Source: Schoenoplectus triqueter
Lineage: Eukaryota > Streptophyta > Magnoliopsida > Poales > Cyperaceae
Assembly (NCBI GenBank): GCA_964058805.1
Contig: CAXKVV010001937.1
Location: 1-18,545 of the forward strand
Length of the DNA: 18,545 bases
Reading direction: 5' to 3'
Below are positions 1-9,616 of the stretch, piece by piece. The notes beneath the pieces were generated by a model, which worked only from the letters and a program-made list of their open reading frames with translations, searched no databases and was not told where the DNA came from. How positions within the stretch are numbered: the stretch's first letter is position 1; each line of letters opens with the position of its first letter. The translations under genes were made by a program, and so were the position numbers.

Positions 1-23
1 AGTTCGAATTAAAGAATCCTTTA

Positions 24-206
24 GGAGTGATTATATTAATTTTATAAGAAATTATGTGTAGCTATGCGGCCAAACATTTTGAAAAACTCAAATAACTTGT
101 TCAAATGGCTGTTTCAATGCATCTTACTTATGTTTTGTGCAAAATTAGTGTCGTAGAATATTCATATTGAAATTTTAATCAGAAGATCATATAATAGTCA
201 TGCTTA
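24..206. repeat. Monomer M1 (183 bp, A-like)
   Basis: Full-length monomer with intact GCGGCC and TTGTGCAAAATTAGTGTCGTAG blocks split by normal spacing. The palindrome block is broken to CTTGTTCAAATGG, so it has no GTTTAAAC. The same unit recurs one HOR period later in each copy. Confidence 0.88.
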
Positions 207-390
207 GGAGTAGTTATATTAATTTATAAGAAATTATGCGTAATTATGCGGCCAAATGTTTTAAGAAATTCAAACATCTTGTTTAAACAACTGCTTTTTA
301 AATCATCATAGTTATATTTTTTGCAAAATTAGTGTTGTAGAATGTTCATATCGAAGTGTTAATTAGATAACCTTTTAATAGGCATAATTA
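207..390. repeat. Monomer M2 (184 bp, A-like)
   Basis: Carries GCGGCC and a perfect 12-bp palindrome TTGTTTAAACAA at 279-290. The usual CTTACTTATGTTTTGTG block is degraded here (CATCATAGTTATATTTTTTG). Confidence 0.88.
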
Positions 391-573
391 GGAGTGAGTA
401 TTTTAATTTTCACTAAATTATGTGTATTTATGGGGCCAAAATTTTGAAAAAAGTCAAACAACTTGTTTAAACAGCAGCTTTTAATGCGTCTTACTTATGT
501 TTTGTGCCAGATAAGCGTCGTAGAATATTCATATCGAATTTTTAATAAGATAATCTTATAATAGGCATAATTA
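391..573. repeat. Monomer M3 (183 bp, A-like)
   Basis: Carries GGGGCC in place of GCGGCC and GTTTAAAC at 465-472. It differs from its neighbours by GTGCCAGATAAGCG in place of GTGCAAAATTAGTG. Confidence 0.88.
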
Positions 574-750
574 GGAGTAATTATATTAATTTTCACGAAA
601 TTATATGTAGTTATGCGGCCAAAAAAGTTTTGAAAGACTCAATCAACTAGTTTAAACTGCTGTTTTTTAATGCATCTTACTTATGTTTTGTGCAAACTTA
701 GTGTCGTATATCGAAGTATTAATTAGATAAAATTCTAACAGGTACAAATA
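574..750. repeat. Monomer M4 (177 bp, 9-bp deletion)
   Basis: Lacks 9 bp of the otherwise conserved GAATATTCATATCG block, reading GTCGTATATCGAAG near 703-716. It contains AGTTTAAACT, still palindromic, with GTTTAAAC at 650-657. It also holds the T run whose length (6 or 7) separates HOR copies 1-2 from 3-6. Confidence 0.87.
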
Positions 751-932
751 GGAGTAATTATATTAATTTTCATGAAATTATAAGTAGTTATGAGAAATAA
801 ATTTTGAAAATCTTAAACAACTTGTTTAAACAGCAGTTTCGAATTCATATTATTTATGTTTTATGAAAAATTACTGTTCTAGGATATTCATATTGAAGTG
901 TTAATTGGATAATTATATAATAGGTGTAATTA
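751..932. repeat. Monomer M5 (182 bp, B-like)
   Basis: B-type marks are TGAGAAA in place of GCGGCC, GAAAATCTTAAAC in place of GAAAAACTCAAAC, and TTATGAAAAATTA in place of TTGTGCAAAATTA. GTTTAAAC is at 824-831. Confidence 0.87.
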
Positions 933-1116
933 TGAGTAATTATATTAATTTGCGGGAAGTTATGTGTAGTTTTGCGGCAAGAAAAATTTAAAAAGCTCAA
1001 ATATTTTGTTTAAACAGCTGTTTTTAATGCGTCTTATATTTTGTTTAGGCAAAATTCATGTTGTAGAATGTTTATATCGAAGTGTTAGTTGGATAATGTT
1101 CTAATAGGCATAATTC
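933..1116. repeat. Monomer M6 (184 bp, A-like)
   Basis: The start tetranucleotide is TGAG, not GGAG. It has GCGGCA, an AAGCTCAAAT block of A type, and GTTTAAAC at 1008-1015 followed by CAGCTG. TTTAGGCAAAATTC replaces TTGTGCAAAATTAG. Confidence 0.86.
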
Positions 1117-1299
1117 GGAGTAATTATATTAATTTTCATGAAAATTTGTGTCGGTGCGTGGCAATAAATGTTAAAAATATTAAACAACTTGTTTAAACTG
1201 CAATTTCGAATGTATTTTACTTATGTCTTATGAAAAATTAGCGTCCTCTTATATTCATATCGAAGTGTTAATTTGACAATCTTATAATAGACATAGCCA
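1117..1299. repeat. Monomer M7 (183 bp, B-like)
   Basis: B-type marks are AAATATTAAAC and CTTATGTCTTATGAAAAATTAG. GTTTAAAC is at 1191-1198. The normally conserved TGTGTAGTTATGCGG is altered to TGTGTCGGTGCGTGG. Confidence 0.86.
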
Positions 1300-1481
1300 G
1301 GACCAATTATATTAACTCGCTCGAAATTATGCGTAGTTTTGATGCAAAAAATGCTGAAAATCTTAAACAGCTTGTTTAAACAGCAGTTTCTAATACATCT
1401 TACTTATATTTGTGCAAAATTAGCGTCATAGAGTACTCATATCTAGGTTTCAATTGGACAATCATATATTAGCCATAATTA
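1300..1481. repeat. Monomer M8 (182 bp, B/A chimera)
   Basis: The first half is B-like and close to M10 (GAAAATCTTAAACAGCTTG, then CAGTTTCTAATA). The second half is A-like (TTGTGCAAAATTAGCGTCATAG). It starts GGAC in copy 1 (C at 1303) and GGAG in the other copies. GTTTAAAC is at 1374-1381. The CATATCGAAG block is altered to CATATCTAGG. Confidence 0.84.
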
Positions 1482-1644
1482 GGAGAAATTATATGTAGTT
1501 ATGCGGCCAACAAATTTTAAAAACTCAAACAACTTGTATAAACAACCGTTCTTAATGCCTCTTATTTATGTTTTGTGCAAAAATTATGTCGTACAATGTT
1601 CATATCGAAGTGTTAATTGGATAATCTACTAATAGGTATAATTA
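1482..1644. repeat. Monomer M9 (163 bp, 20-bp deletion)
   Basis: A-like. Directly after GGAG it lacks the 20 bp that carry TAATTATATTAATTT in other monomers, reading GGAGAAATTATATGTAG. GCGGCC is kept. The palindrome is broken to CTTGTATAAAC. In copy 6 the array breaks at the start of this monomer. Confidence 0.88.
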
Positions 1645-1827
1645 GGAGTAATTATATTGATTTTCACGAAACTATATATTGTTATGAGTCAAAAAATGTT
1701 AAAAATCTTAGACAGCTTGTTTAAACTGCAGTTTCTAATATATTTTTCTTATGTCTTATGAAAAATTAGTGTCGTAGGATATTAATATCGAAGTATTAAC
1801 TGAAAAATCTTATAATGGGCATAATTA
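1645..1827. repeat. Monomer M10 (183 bp, B-like)
   Basis: B-type marks are TGAGTCA, AAAAATCTTAGACAGC and CTTATGTCTTATGAAAAATTAG. GTTTAAAC is at 1719-1726. M9 and M10 together are the 346 bp skipped at the array edge. Confidence 0.87.
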
Positions 1828-2012
1828 GGAGTAATTATATCAATTTGCATGAAATTATGTGTACTTATGGGGCCAAATGTTTTTTGAAAAACACAAACAA
1901 CTTGTTTAAACAACTGTTCTTAATGCATCCTACTTATGTCTTGTGCAAAATTAGTGTCGTAGAATTTTCATATCGAAGTGTTAATTGGCTGATGTTTCAA
2001 TGGGCATAATTT
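1828..2012. repeat. Monomer M11 (185 bp, A-like)
   Basis: Carries GGGGCC and the 12-bp palindrome TTGTTTAAACAA at 1902-1913, flanked by two AAACAAC copies (1895-1901 and 1908-1914). The diverged version at 17511 has lost one of these repeats and the 6 bp between them. Confidence 0.88.
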
Positions 2013-2192
2013 GGAGTAATTATACTAATTTTCATGAAATTATATGTAGTTAGGAGGCCAAAAATGTTGAAAAACTTAACTTTTTTTAAATAGCAGTTTC
2101 TAATGCATCTTATTTATGTTTTGAGGAAAAATAGCGCCCTAAAATATTCGATTTGAAGTATTAATTGAACAATCTTATAATAGGCATAATTA
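2013..2192. repeat. Monomer M12 (180 bp, B-like)
   Basis: Carries GGAGGCC, AAAAACTTAAC followed by a long T run in place of the CAACTTG block, and TTTTGAGGAAAAATAGCGCCC. There is no GTTTAAAC. The diverged counterpart is 17683-17860. Confidence 0.86.
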
Positions 2193-2373
2193 GGAGTAGT
2201 TATATTAATTAAACCAAATTATGTGTAGTTATGCATCCAAAAAATTTCATAAAGGCAAAAACTTACTTAAACAGCAGCTTTTGACGAATCTTACTTATGT
2301 TTTGTGCAATATTAGCGTCATAGGATATTGATATTGAAGTTTTAGTAGGAAAATTTTATAATAGGCGTAATTA
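2193..2373. repeat. Monomer M13 (181 bp, first of duplicated dimer)
   Basis: Shares with M15 the blocks TTTCATAAAGGCAAA, CAGCAGCTTTTGACG-like and GTGCAATATTAGC, which other monomers lack. It ends in AATAGGCGTAATT in place of AATAGGCATAATT, a mark of M13-M15. The palindrome is degraded to CTTACTTAAACAG. Confidence 0.87.
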
Positions 2374-2556
2374 GGAGCAATTGTACTAACTTGCGTGAAA
2401 TTATAAGTAGTTATGTGACAAAAGTTTTTGAAAAACTCAAACAACTTATTTAAACAGCAGTTTTTCACGCATCTTGCTTATGTTTTGCGCAAAATTAGTG
2501 TAATGAAATATTCATATCGATGTTTTAATCGGACAAACTTATAATAGGCGTAATCA
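2374..2556. repeat. Monomer M14 (183 bp, second of duplicated dimer)
   Basis: Shares with M16 an AATTGTA start block and the GAAATTATAA.TAGTTATG pattern followed by GAC. G at 2424 is private to copy 1. It has CTTATTTAAACAG in place of GTTTAAAC. Confidence 0.87.
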
Positions 2557-2719
2557 GGAGTAATTATTTTCAATTGCACGAATTAAAAGTTTCATAAAGG
2601 CAAATAACTTGTTTAAACAACAGCTTTTGACGCATCTTACTAATGTTTTGTGCAATATTAGCATCATAGAATATTCATCTCGACGTTTTAGTTGGACAAT
2701 TTTCTAATAGGCGTAATTA
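2557..2719. repeat. Monomer M15 (163 bp, 19-bp deletion)
   Basis: Matches M13 in its right half (see M13). It lacks the 19 bp with the TTATG..GCGG region, reading GCACGAATTAAAAGTTTC. The counterpart at 18225 still has these bases. It carries the 12-bp palindrome TTGTTTAAACAA at 2609-2620. Confidence 0.88.
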
Positions 2720-2881
2720 GGAGTAATTGTATTAATTTGTATGAAATTATAATTAGTTATGCGACCAAAAATTCTGAGAAACTCAAATAAGTTTTTTAAA
2801 TAGCAGTTTTTATGCAAAATTAGCGTTATAGAATATTCATATCGAAGTTTTAGTTGGACAACTTTATAATGAGAGTAATTA
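2720..2881. repeat. Monomer M16 (162 bp, 21-bp deletion)
   Basis: Matches M14 in its left half. It lacks 21 bp covering CATCTTACTTATGTTTTG, reading CAGTTTTTATGCAAAATTAG. The diverged edge copy shares this deletion, so it predates their split. A 31-bp block at 2779-2809 is identical to one in M17. Confidence 0.87.
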
Positions 2882-3061
2882 TGACTAGGTATATTAATTT
2901 CCACGAAATTATGTGTAGTTATGAGGGGAAAATGTTGAAAACTCAAATAAGTTTTTTAAATAGCAGTTTCTAATGCGTCTTACTTATGTTTTGTGAAAAA
3001 TAGTATCTTAGAATATTCATATCATTGTGTCAAGCGAAAAATCTTGTAACAGAAACAATTA
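2882..3061. repeat. Monomer M17 (180 bp, B-like, aberrant start)
   Basis: The conserved start block is remodelled (ATGACTAGGTATATTAATTT) and the preceding AATAGGCGTAATT reads AATGAGAGTAATT. B-type TTGTGAAAAATAG is present. The conserved CATATCGAAG is changed to CATATCATTG. Confidence 0.83.
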
Positions 3062-3228
3062 AGAGTAATCATATTAATTTATACGAAATTATGTGCAGTT
3101 ATGCTGCCAGGAAATTTGGAAAGATCAAACAACTTGTTTAGATAGCAGTTTTTAATGTAAAATTAGAAATTATGCAAAATTAGTGTTGTAGAATATTCAT
3201 ATCGAAGTTCGAATTAAAGAATCCTTTA
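3062..3228. repeat. Monomer M18 (167 bp, doubly shortened)
   Basis: Starts AGAG in place of GGAG. It is short by about 3 bp in the middle, where AAAATTAG is present twice (near 3164 and 3174), and by about 13 bp at the end, where GTTCGAATTAAAGAATCC replaces the usual longer block before TTAGGAG. It links one HOR copy to the next. Confidence 0.85.
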
Positions 3229-6200
3229 GGAGTGATTATATTAATTTTATAAGAAATTATGTGTAGCTATGCGGCCAAACATTTTGAAAAACTCAAATAA
3301 CTTGTTCAAATGGCTGTTTCAATGCATCTTACTTATGTTTTGTGCAAAATTAGTGTCGTAGAATATTCATATTGAAATTTTAATCAGAAGATCATATAAT
3401 AGTCATGCTTAGGAGTAGTTATATTAATTTATAAGAAATTATGCGTAATTATGCGGCCAAATGTTTTAAGAAATTCAAACATCTTGTTTAAACAACTGCT
3501 TTTTAAATCATCATAGTTATATTTTTTGCAAAATTAGTGTTGTAGAATGTTCATATCGAAGTGTTAATTAGATAACCTTTTAATAGGCATAATTAGGAGT
3601 GAGTATTTTAATTTTCACTAAATTATGTGTATTTATGGGGCCAAAATTTTGAAAAAAGTCAAACAACTTGTTTAAACAGCAGCTTTTAATGCGTCTTACT
3701 TATGTTTTGTGCCAGATAAGCGTCGTAGAATATTCATATCGAATTTTTAATAAGATAATCTTATAATAGGCATAATTAGGAGTAATTATATTAATTTTCA
3801 CGAAATTATATGTAGTTATGCGGCCAAAAAAGTTTTGAAAGACTCAATCAACTAGTTTAAACTGCTGTTTTTTAATGCATCTTACTTATGTTTTGTGCAA
3901 ACTTAGTGTCGTATATCGAAGTATTAATTAGATAAAATTCTAACAGGTACAAATAGGAGTAATTATATTAATTTTCATGAAATTATAAGTAGTTATGAGA
4001 AATAAATTTTGAAAATCTTAAACAACTTGTTTAAACAGCAGTTTCGAATTCATATTATTTATGTTTTATGAAAAATTACTGTTCTAGGATATTCATATTG
4101 AAGTGTTAATTGGATAATTATATAATAGGTGTAATTATGAGTAATTATATTAATTTGCGGGAAGTTATGTGTAGTTTTGCGGCAAGAAAAATTTAAAAAG
4201 CTCAAATATTTTGTTTAAACAGCTGTTTTTAATGCGTCTTATATTTTGTTTAGGCAAAATTCATGTTGTAGAATGTTTATATCGAAGTGTTAGTTGGATA
4301 ATGTTCTAATAGGCATAATTCGGAGTAATTATATTAATTTTCATGAAAATTTGTGTCGGTGCGTGGCAATAAATGTTAAAAATATTAAACAACTTGTTTA
4401 AACTGCAATTTCGAATGTATTTTACTTATGTCTTATGAAAAATTAGCGTCCTCTTATATTCATATCGAAGTGTTAATTTGACAATCTTATAATAGACATA
4501 GCCAGGAGCAATTATATTAACTCGCTCGAAATTATGCGTAGTTTTGATGCAAAAAATGCTGAAAATCTTAAACAGCTTGTTTAAACAGCAGTTTCTAATA
4601 CATCTTACTTATATTTGTGCAAAATTAGCGTCATAGAGTACTCATATCTAGGTTTCAATTGGACAATCATATATTAGCCATAATTAGGAGAAATTATATG
4701 TAGTTATGCGGCCAACAAATTTTAAAAACTCAAACAACTTGTATAAACAACCGTTCTTAATGCCTCTTATTTATGTTTTGTGCAAAAATTATGTCGTACA
4801 ATGTTCATATCGAAGTGTTAATTGGATAATCTACTAATAGGTATAATTAGGAGTAATTATATTGATTTTCACGAAACTATATATTGTTATGAGTCAAAAA
4901 ATGTTAAAAATCTTAGACAGCTTGTTTAAACTGCAGTTTCTAATATATTTTTCTTATGTCTTATGAAAAATTAGTGTCGTAGGATATTAATATCGAAGTA
5001 TTAACTGAAAAATCTTATAATGGGCATAATTAGGAGTAATTATATCAATTTGCATGAAATTATGTGTACTTATGGGGCCAAATGTTTTTTGAAAAACACA
5101 AACAACTTGTTTAAACAACTGTTCTTAATGCATCCTACTTATGTCTTGTGCAAAATTAGTGTCGTAGAATTTTCATATCGAAGTGTTAATTGGCTGATGT
5201 TTCAATGGGCATAATTTGGAGTAATTATACTAATTTTCATGAAATTATATGTAGTTAGGAGGCCAAAAATGTTGAAAAACTTAACTTTTTTTAAATAGCA
5301 GTTTCTAATGCATCTTATTTATGTTTTGAGGAAAAATAGCGCCCTAAAATATTCGATTTGAAGTATTAATTGAACAATCTTATAATAGGCATAATTAGGA
5401 GTAGTTATATTAATTAAACCAAATTATGTGTAGTTATGCATCCAAAAAATTTCATAAAGGCAAAAACTTACTTAAACAGCAGCTTTTGACGAATCTTACT
5501 TATGTTTTGTGCAATATTAGCGTCATAGGATATTGATATTGAAGTTTTAGTAGGAAAATTTTATAATAGGCGTAATTAGGAGCAATTGTACTAACTTGCG
5601 TGAAATTATAAGTAGTTATGTGACAAAATTTTTTGAAAAACTCAAACAACTTATTTAAACAGCAGTTTTTCACGCATCTTGCTTATGTTTTGCGCAAAAT
5701 TAGTGTAATGAAATATTCATATCGATGTTTTAATCGGACAAACTTATAATAGGCGTAATCAGGAGTAATTATTTTCAATTGCACGAATTAAAAGTTTCAT
5801 AAAGGCAAATAACTTGTTTAAACAACAGCTTTTGACGCATCTTACTAATGTTTTGTGCAATATTAGCATCATAGAATATTCATCTCGACGTTTTAGTTGG
5901 ACAATTTTCTAATAGGCGTAATTAGGAGTAATTGTATTAATTTGTATGAAATTATAATTAGTTATGCGACCAAAAATTCTGAGAAACTCAAATAAGTTTT
6001 TTAAATAGCAGTTTTTATGCAAAATTAGCGTTATAGAATATTCATATCGAAGTTTTAGTTGGACAACTTTATAATGAGAGTAATTATGACTAGGTATATT
6101 AATTTCCACGAAATTATGTGTAGTTATGAGGGGAAAATGTTGAAAACTCAAATAAGTTTTTTAAATAGCAGTTTCTAATGCGTCTTACTTATGTTTTGTG

Positions 6201-6410
6201 AAAAATAGTATCTTAGAATATTCATATCATTGTGTCAAGCGAAAAATCTTGTAACAGAAACAATTAAGAGTAATCATATTAATTTATACGAAATTATGTG
6301 CAGTTATGCTGCCAGGAAATTTGGAAAGATCAAACAACTTGTTTAGATAGCAGTTTTTAATGTAAAATTAGAAATTATGCAAAATTAGTGTTGTAGAATA
6401 TTCATATCGA
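3206..6410. repeat. HOR copy 2 (3,205 bp)
   Basis: Starts at the same AGTTCGAATT phase as copy 1. It has the 6-T run of copy 1 but the common G (4508) and T (5629) states of copies 3 onward, so it is intermediate between copy 1 and the rest. Confidence 0.95.
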
Positions 6411-9400
6411 AGTTCGAATTAAAGAATCCTTTAGGAGTGATTATATTAATTTTATAAGAAATTATGTGTAGCTATGCGGCCAAACATTTTGAAAAACTCA
6501 AATAACTTGTTCAAATGGCTGTTTCAATGCATCTTACTTATGTTTTGTGCAAAATTAGTGTCGTAGAATATTCATATTGAAATTTTAATCAGAAGATCAT
6601 ATAATAGTCATGCTTAGGAGTAGTTATATTAATTTATAAGAAATTATGCGTAATTATGCGGCCAAATGTTTTAAGAAATTCAAACATCTTGTTTAAACAA
6701 CTGCTTTTTAAATCATCATAGTTATATTTTTTGCAAAATTAGTGTTGTAGAATGTTCATATCGAAGTGTTAATTAGATAACCTTTTAATAGGCATAATTA
6801 GGAGTGAGTATTTTAATTTTCACTAAATTATGTGTATTTATGGGGCCAAAATTTTGAAAAAAGTCAAACAACTTGTTTAAACAGCAGCTTTTAATGCGTC
6901 TTACTTATGTTTTGTGCCAGATAAGCGTCGTAGAATATTCATATCGAATTTTTAATAAGATAATCTTATAATAGGCATAATTAGGAGTAATTATATTAAT
7001 TTTCACGAAATTATATGTAGTTATGCGGCCAAAAAAGTTTTGAAAGACTCAATCAACTAGTTTAAACTGCTGTTTTTTTAATGCATCTTACTTATGTTTT
7101 GTGCAAACTTAGTGTCGTATATCGAAGTATTAATTAGATAAAATTCTAACAGGTACAAATAGGAGTAATTATATTAATTTTCATGAAATTATAAGTAGTT
7201 ATGAGAAATAAATTTTGAAAATCTTAAACAACTTGTTTAAACAGCAGTTTCGAATTCATATTATTTATGTTTTATGAAAAATTACTGTTCTAGGATATTC
7301 ATATTGAAGTGTTAATTGGATAATTATATAATAGGTGTAATTATGAGTAATTATATTAATTTGCGGGAAGTTATGTGTAGTTTTGCGGCAAGAAAAATTT
7401 AAAAAGCTCAAATATTTTGTTTAAACAGCTGTTTTTAATGCGTCTTATATTTTGTTTAGGCAAAATTCATGTTGTAGAATGTTTATATCGAAGTGTTAGT
7501 TGGATAATGTTCTAATAGGCATAATTCGGAGTAATTATATTAATTTTCATGAAAATTTGTGTCGGTGCGTGGCAATAAATGTTAAAAATATTAAACAACT
7601 TGTTTAAACTGCAATTTCGAATGTATTTTACTTATGTCTTATGAAAAATTAGCGTCCTCTTATATTCATATCGAAGTGTTAATTTGACAATCTTATAATA
7701 GACATAGCCAGGAGCAATTATATTAACTCGCTCGAAATTATGCGTAGTTTTGATGCAAAAAATGCTGAAAATCTTAAACAGCTTGTTTAAACAGCAGTTT
7801 CTAATACATCTTACTTATATTTGTGCAAAATTAGCGTCATAGAGTACTCATATCTAGGTTTCAATTGGACAATCATATATTAGCCATAATTAGGAGAAAT
7901 TATATGTAGTTATGCGGCCAACAAATTTTAAAAACTCAAACAACTTGTATAAACAACCGTTCTTAATGCCTCTTATTTATGTTTTGTGCAAAAATTATGT
8001 CGTACAATGTTCATATCGAAGTGTTAATTGGATAATCTACTAATAGGTATAATTAGGAGTAATTATATTGATTTTCACGAAACTATATATTGTTATGAGT
8101 CAAAAAATGTTAAAAATCTTAGACAGCTTGTTTAAACTGCAGTTTCTAATATATTTTTCTTATGTCTTATGAAAAATTAGTGTCGTAGGATATTAATATC
8201 GAAGTATTAACTGAAAAATCTTATAATGGGCATAATTAGGAGTAATTATATCAATTTGCATGAAATTATGTGTACTTATGGGGCCAAATGTTTTTTGAAA
8301 AACACAAACAACTTGTTTAAACAACTGTTCTTAATGCATCCTACTTATGTCTTGTGCAAAATTAGTGTCGTAGAATTTTCATATCGAAGTGTTAATTGGC
8401 TGATGTTTCAATGGGCATAATTTGGAGTAATTATACTAATTTTCATGAAATTATATGTAGTTAGGAGGCCAAAAATGTTGAAAAACTTAACTTTTTTTAA
8501 ATAGCAGTTTCTAATGCATCTTATTTATGTTTTGAGGAAAAATAGCGCCCTAAAATATTCGATTTGAAGTATTAATTGAACAATCTTATAATAGGCATAA
8601 TTAGGAGTAGTTATATTAATTAAACCAAATTATGTGTAGTTATGCATCCAAAAAATTTCATAAAGGCAAAAACTTACTTAAACAGCAGCTTTTGACGAAT
8701 CTTACTTATGTTTTGTGCAATATTAGCGTCATAGGATATTGATATTGAAGTTTTAGTAGGAAAATTTTATAATAGGCGTAATTAGGAGCAATTGTACTAA
8801 CTTGCGTGAAATTATAAGTAGTTATGTGACAAAATTTTTTGAAAAACTCAAACAACTTATTTAAACAGCAGTTTTTCACGCATCTTGCTTATGTTTTGCG
8901 CAAAATTAGTGTAATGAAATATTCATATCGATGTTTTAATCGGACAAACTTATAATAGGCGTAATCAGGAGTAATTATTTTCAATTGCACGAATTAAAAG
9001 TTTCATAAAGGCAAATAACTTGTTTAAACAACAGCTTTTGACGCATCTTACTAATGTTTTGTGCAATATTAGCATCATAGAATATTCATCTCGACGTTTT
9101 AGTTGGACAATTTTCTAATAGGCGTAATTAGGAGTAATTGTATTAATTTGTATGAAATTATAATTAGTTATGCGACCAAAAATTCTGAGAAACTCAAATA
9201 AGTTTTTTAAATAGCAGTTTTTATGCAAAATTAGCGTTATAGAATATTCATATCGAAGTTTTAGTTGGACAACTTTATAATGAGAGTAATTATGACTAGG
9301 TATATTAATTTCCACGAAATTATGTGTAGTTATGAGGGGAAAATGTTGAAAACTCAAATAAGTTTTTTAAATAGCAGTTTCTAATGCGTCTTACTTATGT

Positions 9401-9616
9401 TTTGTGAAAAATAGTATCTTAGAATATTCATATCATTGTGTCAAGCGAAAAATCTTGTAACAGAAACAATTAAGAGTAATCATATTAATTTATACGAAAT
9501 TATGTGCAGTTATGCTGCCAGGAAATTTGGAAAGATCAAACAACTTGTTTAGATAGCAGTTTTTAATGTAAAATTAGAAATTATGCAAAATTAGTGTTGT
9601 AGAATATTCATATCGA
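6411..9616. repeat. HOR copy 3 (3,206 bp)
   Basis: The extra base is a seventh T in the run in M4 near 7073-7079. I found no other difference from copy 2. Confidence 0.95.

Larger units (their letters stand above)
1..3205. repeat. HOR copy 1 (3,205 bp, 18 monomers)
   Basis: The phase is set arbitrarily at the first base, so the first 23 bases are the tail of an M18 and the copy ends inside the next M18. It differs from the other copies at three places that I found: C at 1303 (G elsewhere), G at 2424 (T elsewhere), and a run of 6 T near 663-668, shared only with copy 2. Both substitutions look derived. Nearly all other monomers have GGAG where 1303 makes GGAC, and the diverged edge segment also has T at the site matching 2424. 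Confidence 0.95.

Noticed and set aside
431..483. Roughly 10-bp phased A/T tracts that could bend DNA
   Set aside because: The spacing is only approximate in M3 and varies between monomers. With such high AT content I cannot separate it from chance without a curvature calculation.
1815..2009. 64-codon open frame on the plus strand, repeated in each of the five full HOR copies
   Set aside because: It spans M11 and ends in M12, recurs only because the HOR recurs, has no recognisable domain, and the matching edge monomer is disrupted by a 13-bp deletion that shifts the frame. It is a chance frame in satellite DNA.
2704..2946. 80-codon open frame on the minus strand, repeated in each full HOR copy
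   Set aside because: It covers M16 and parts of its neighbours, has low-complexity composition expected of AT-rich repeat, and shows no domain or regulatory context.
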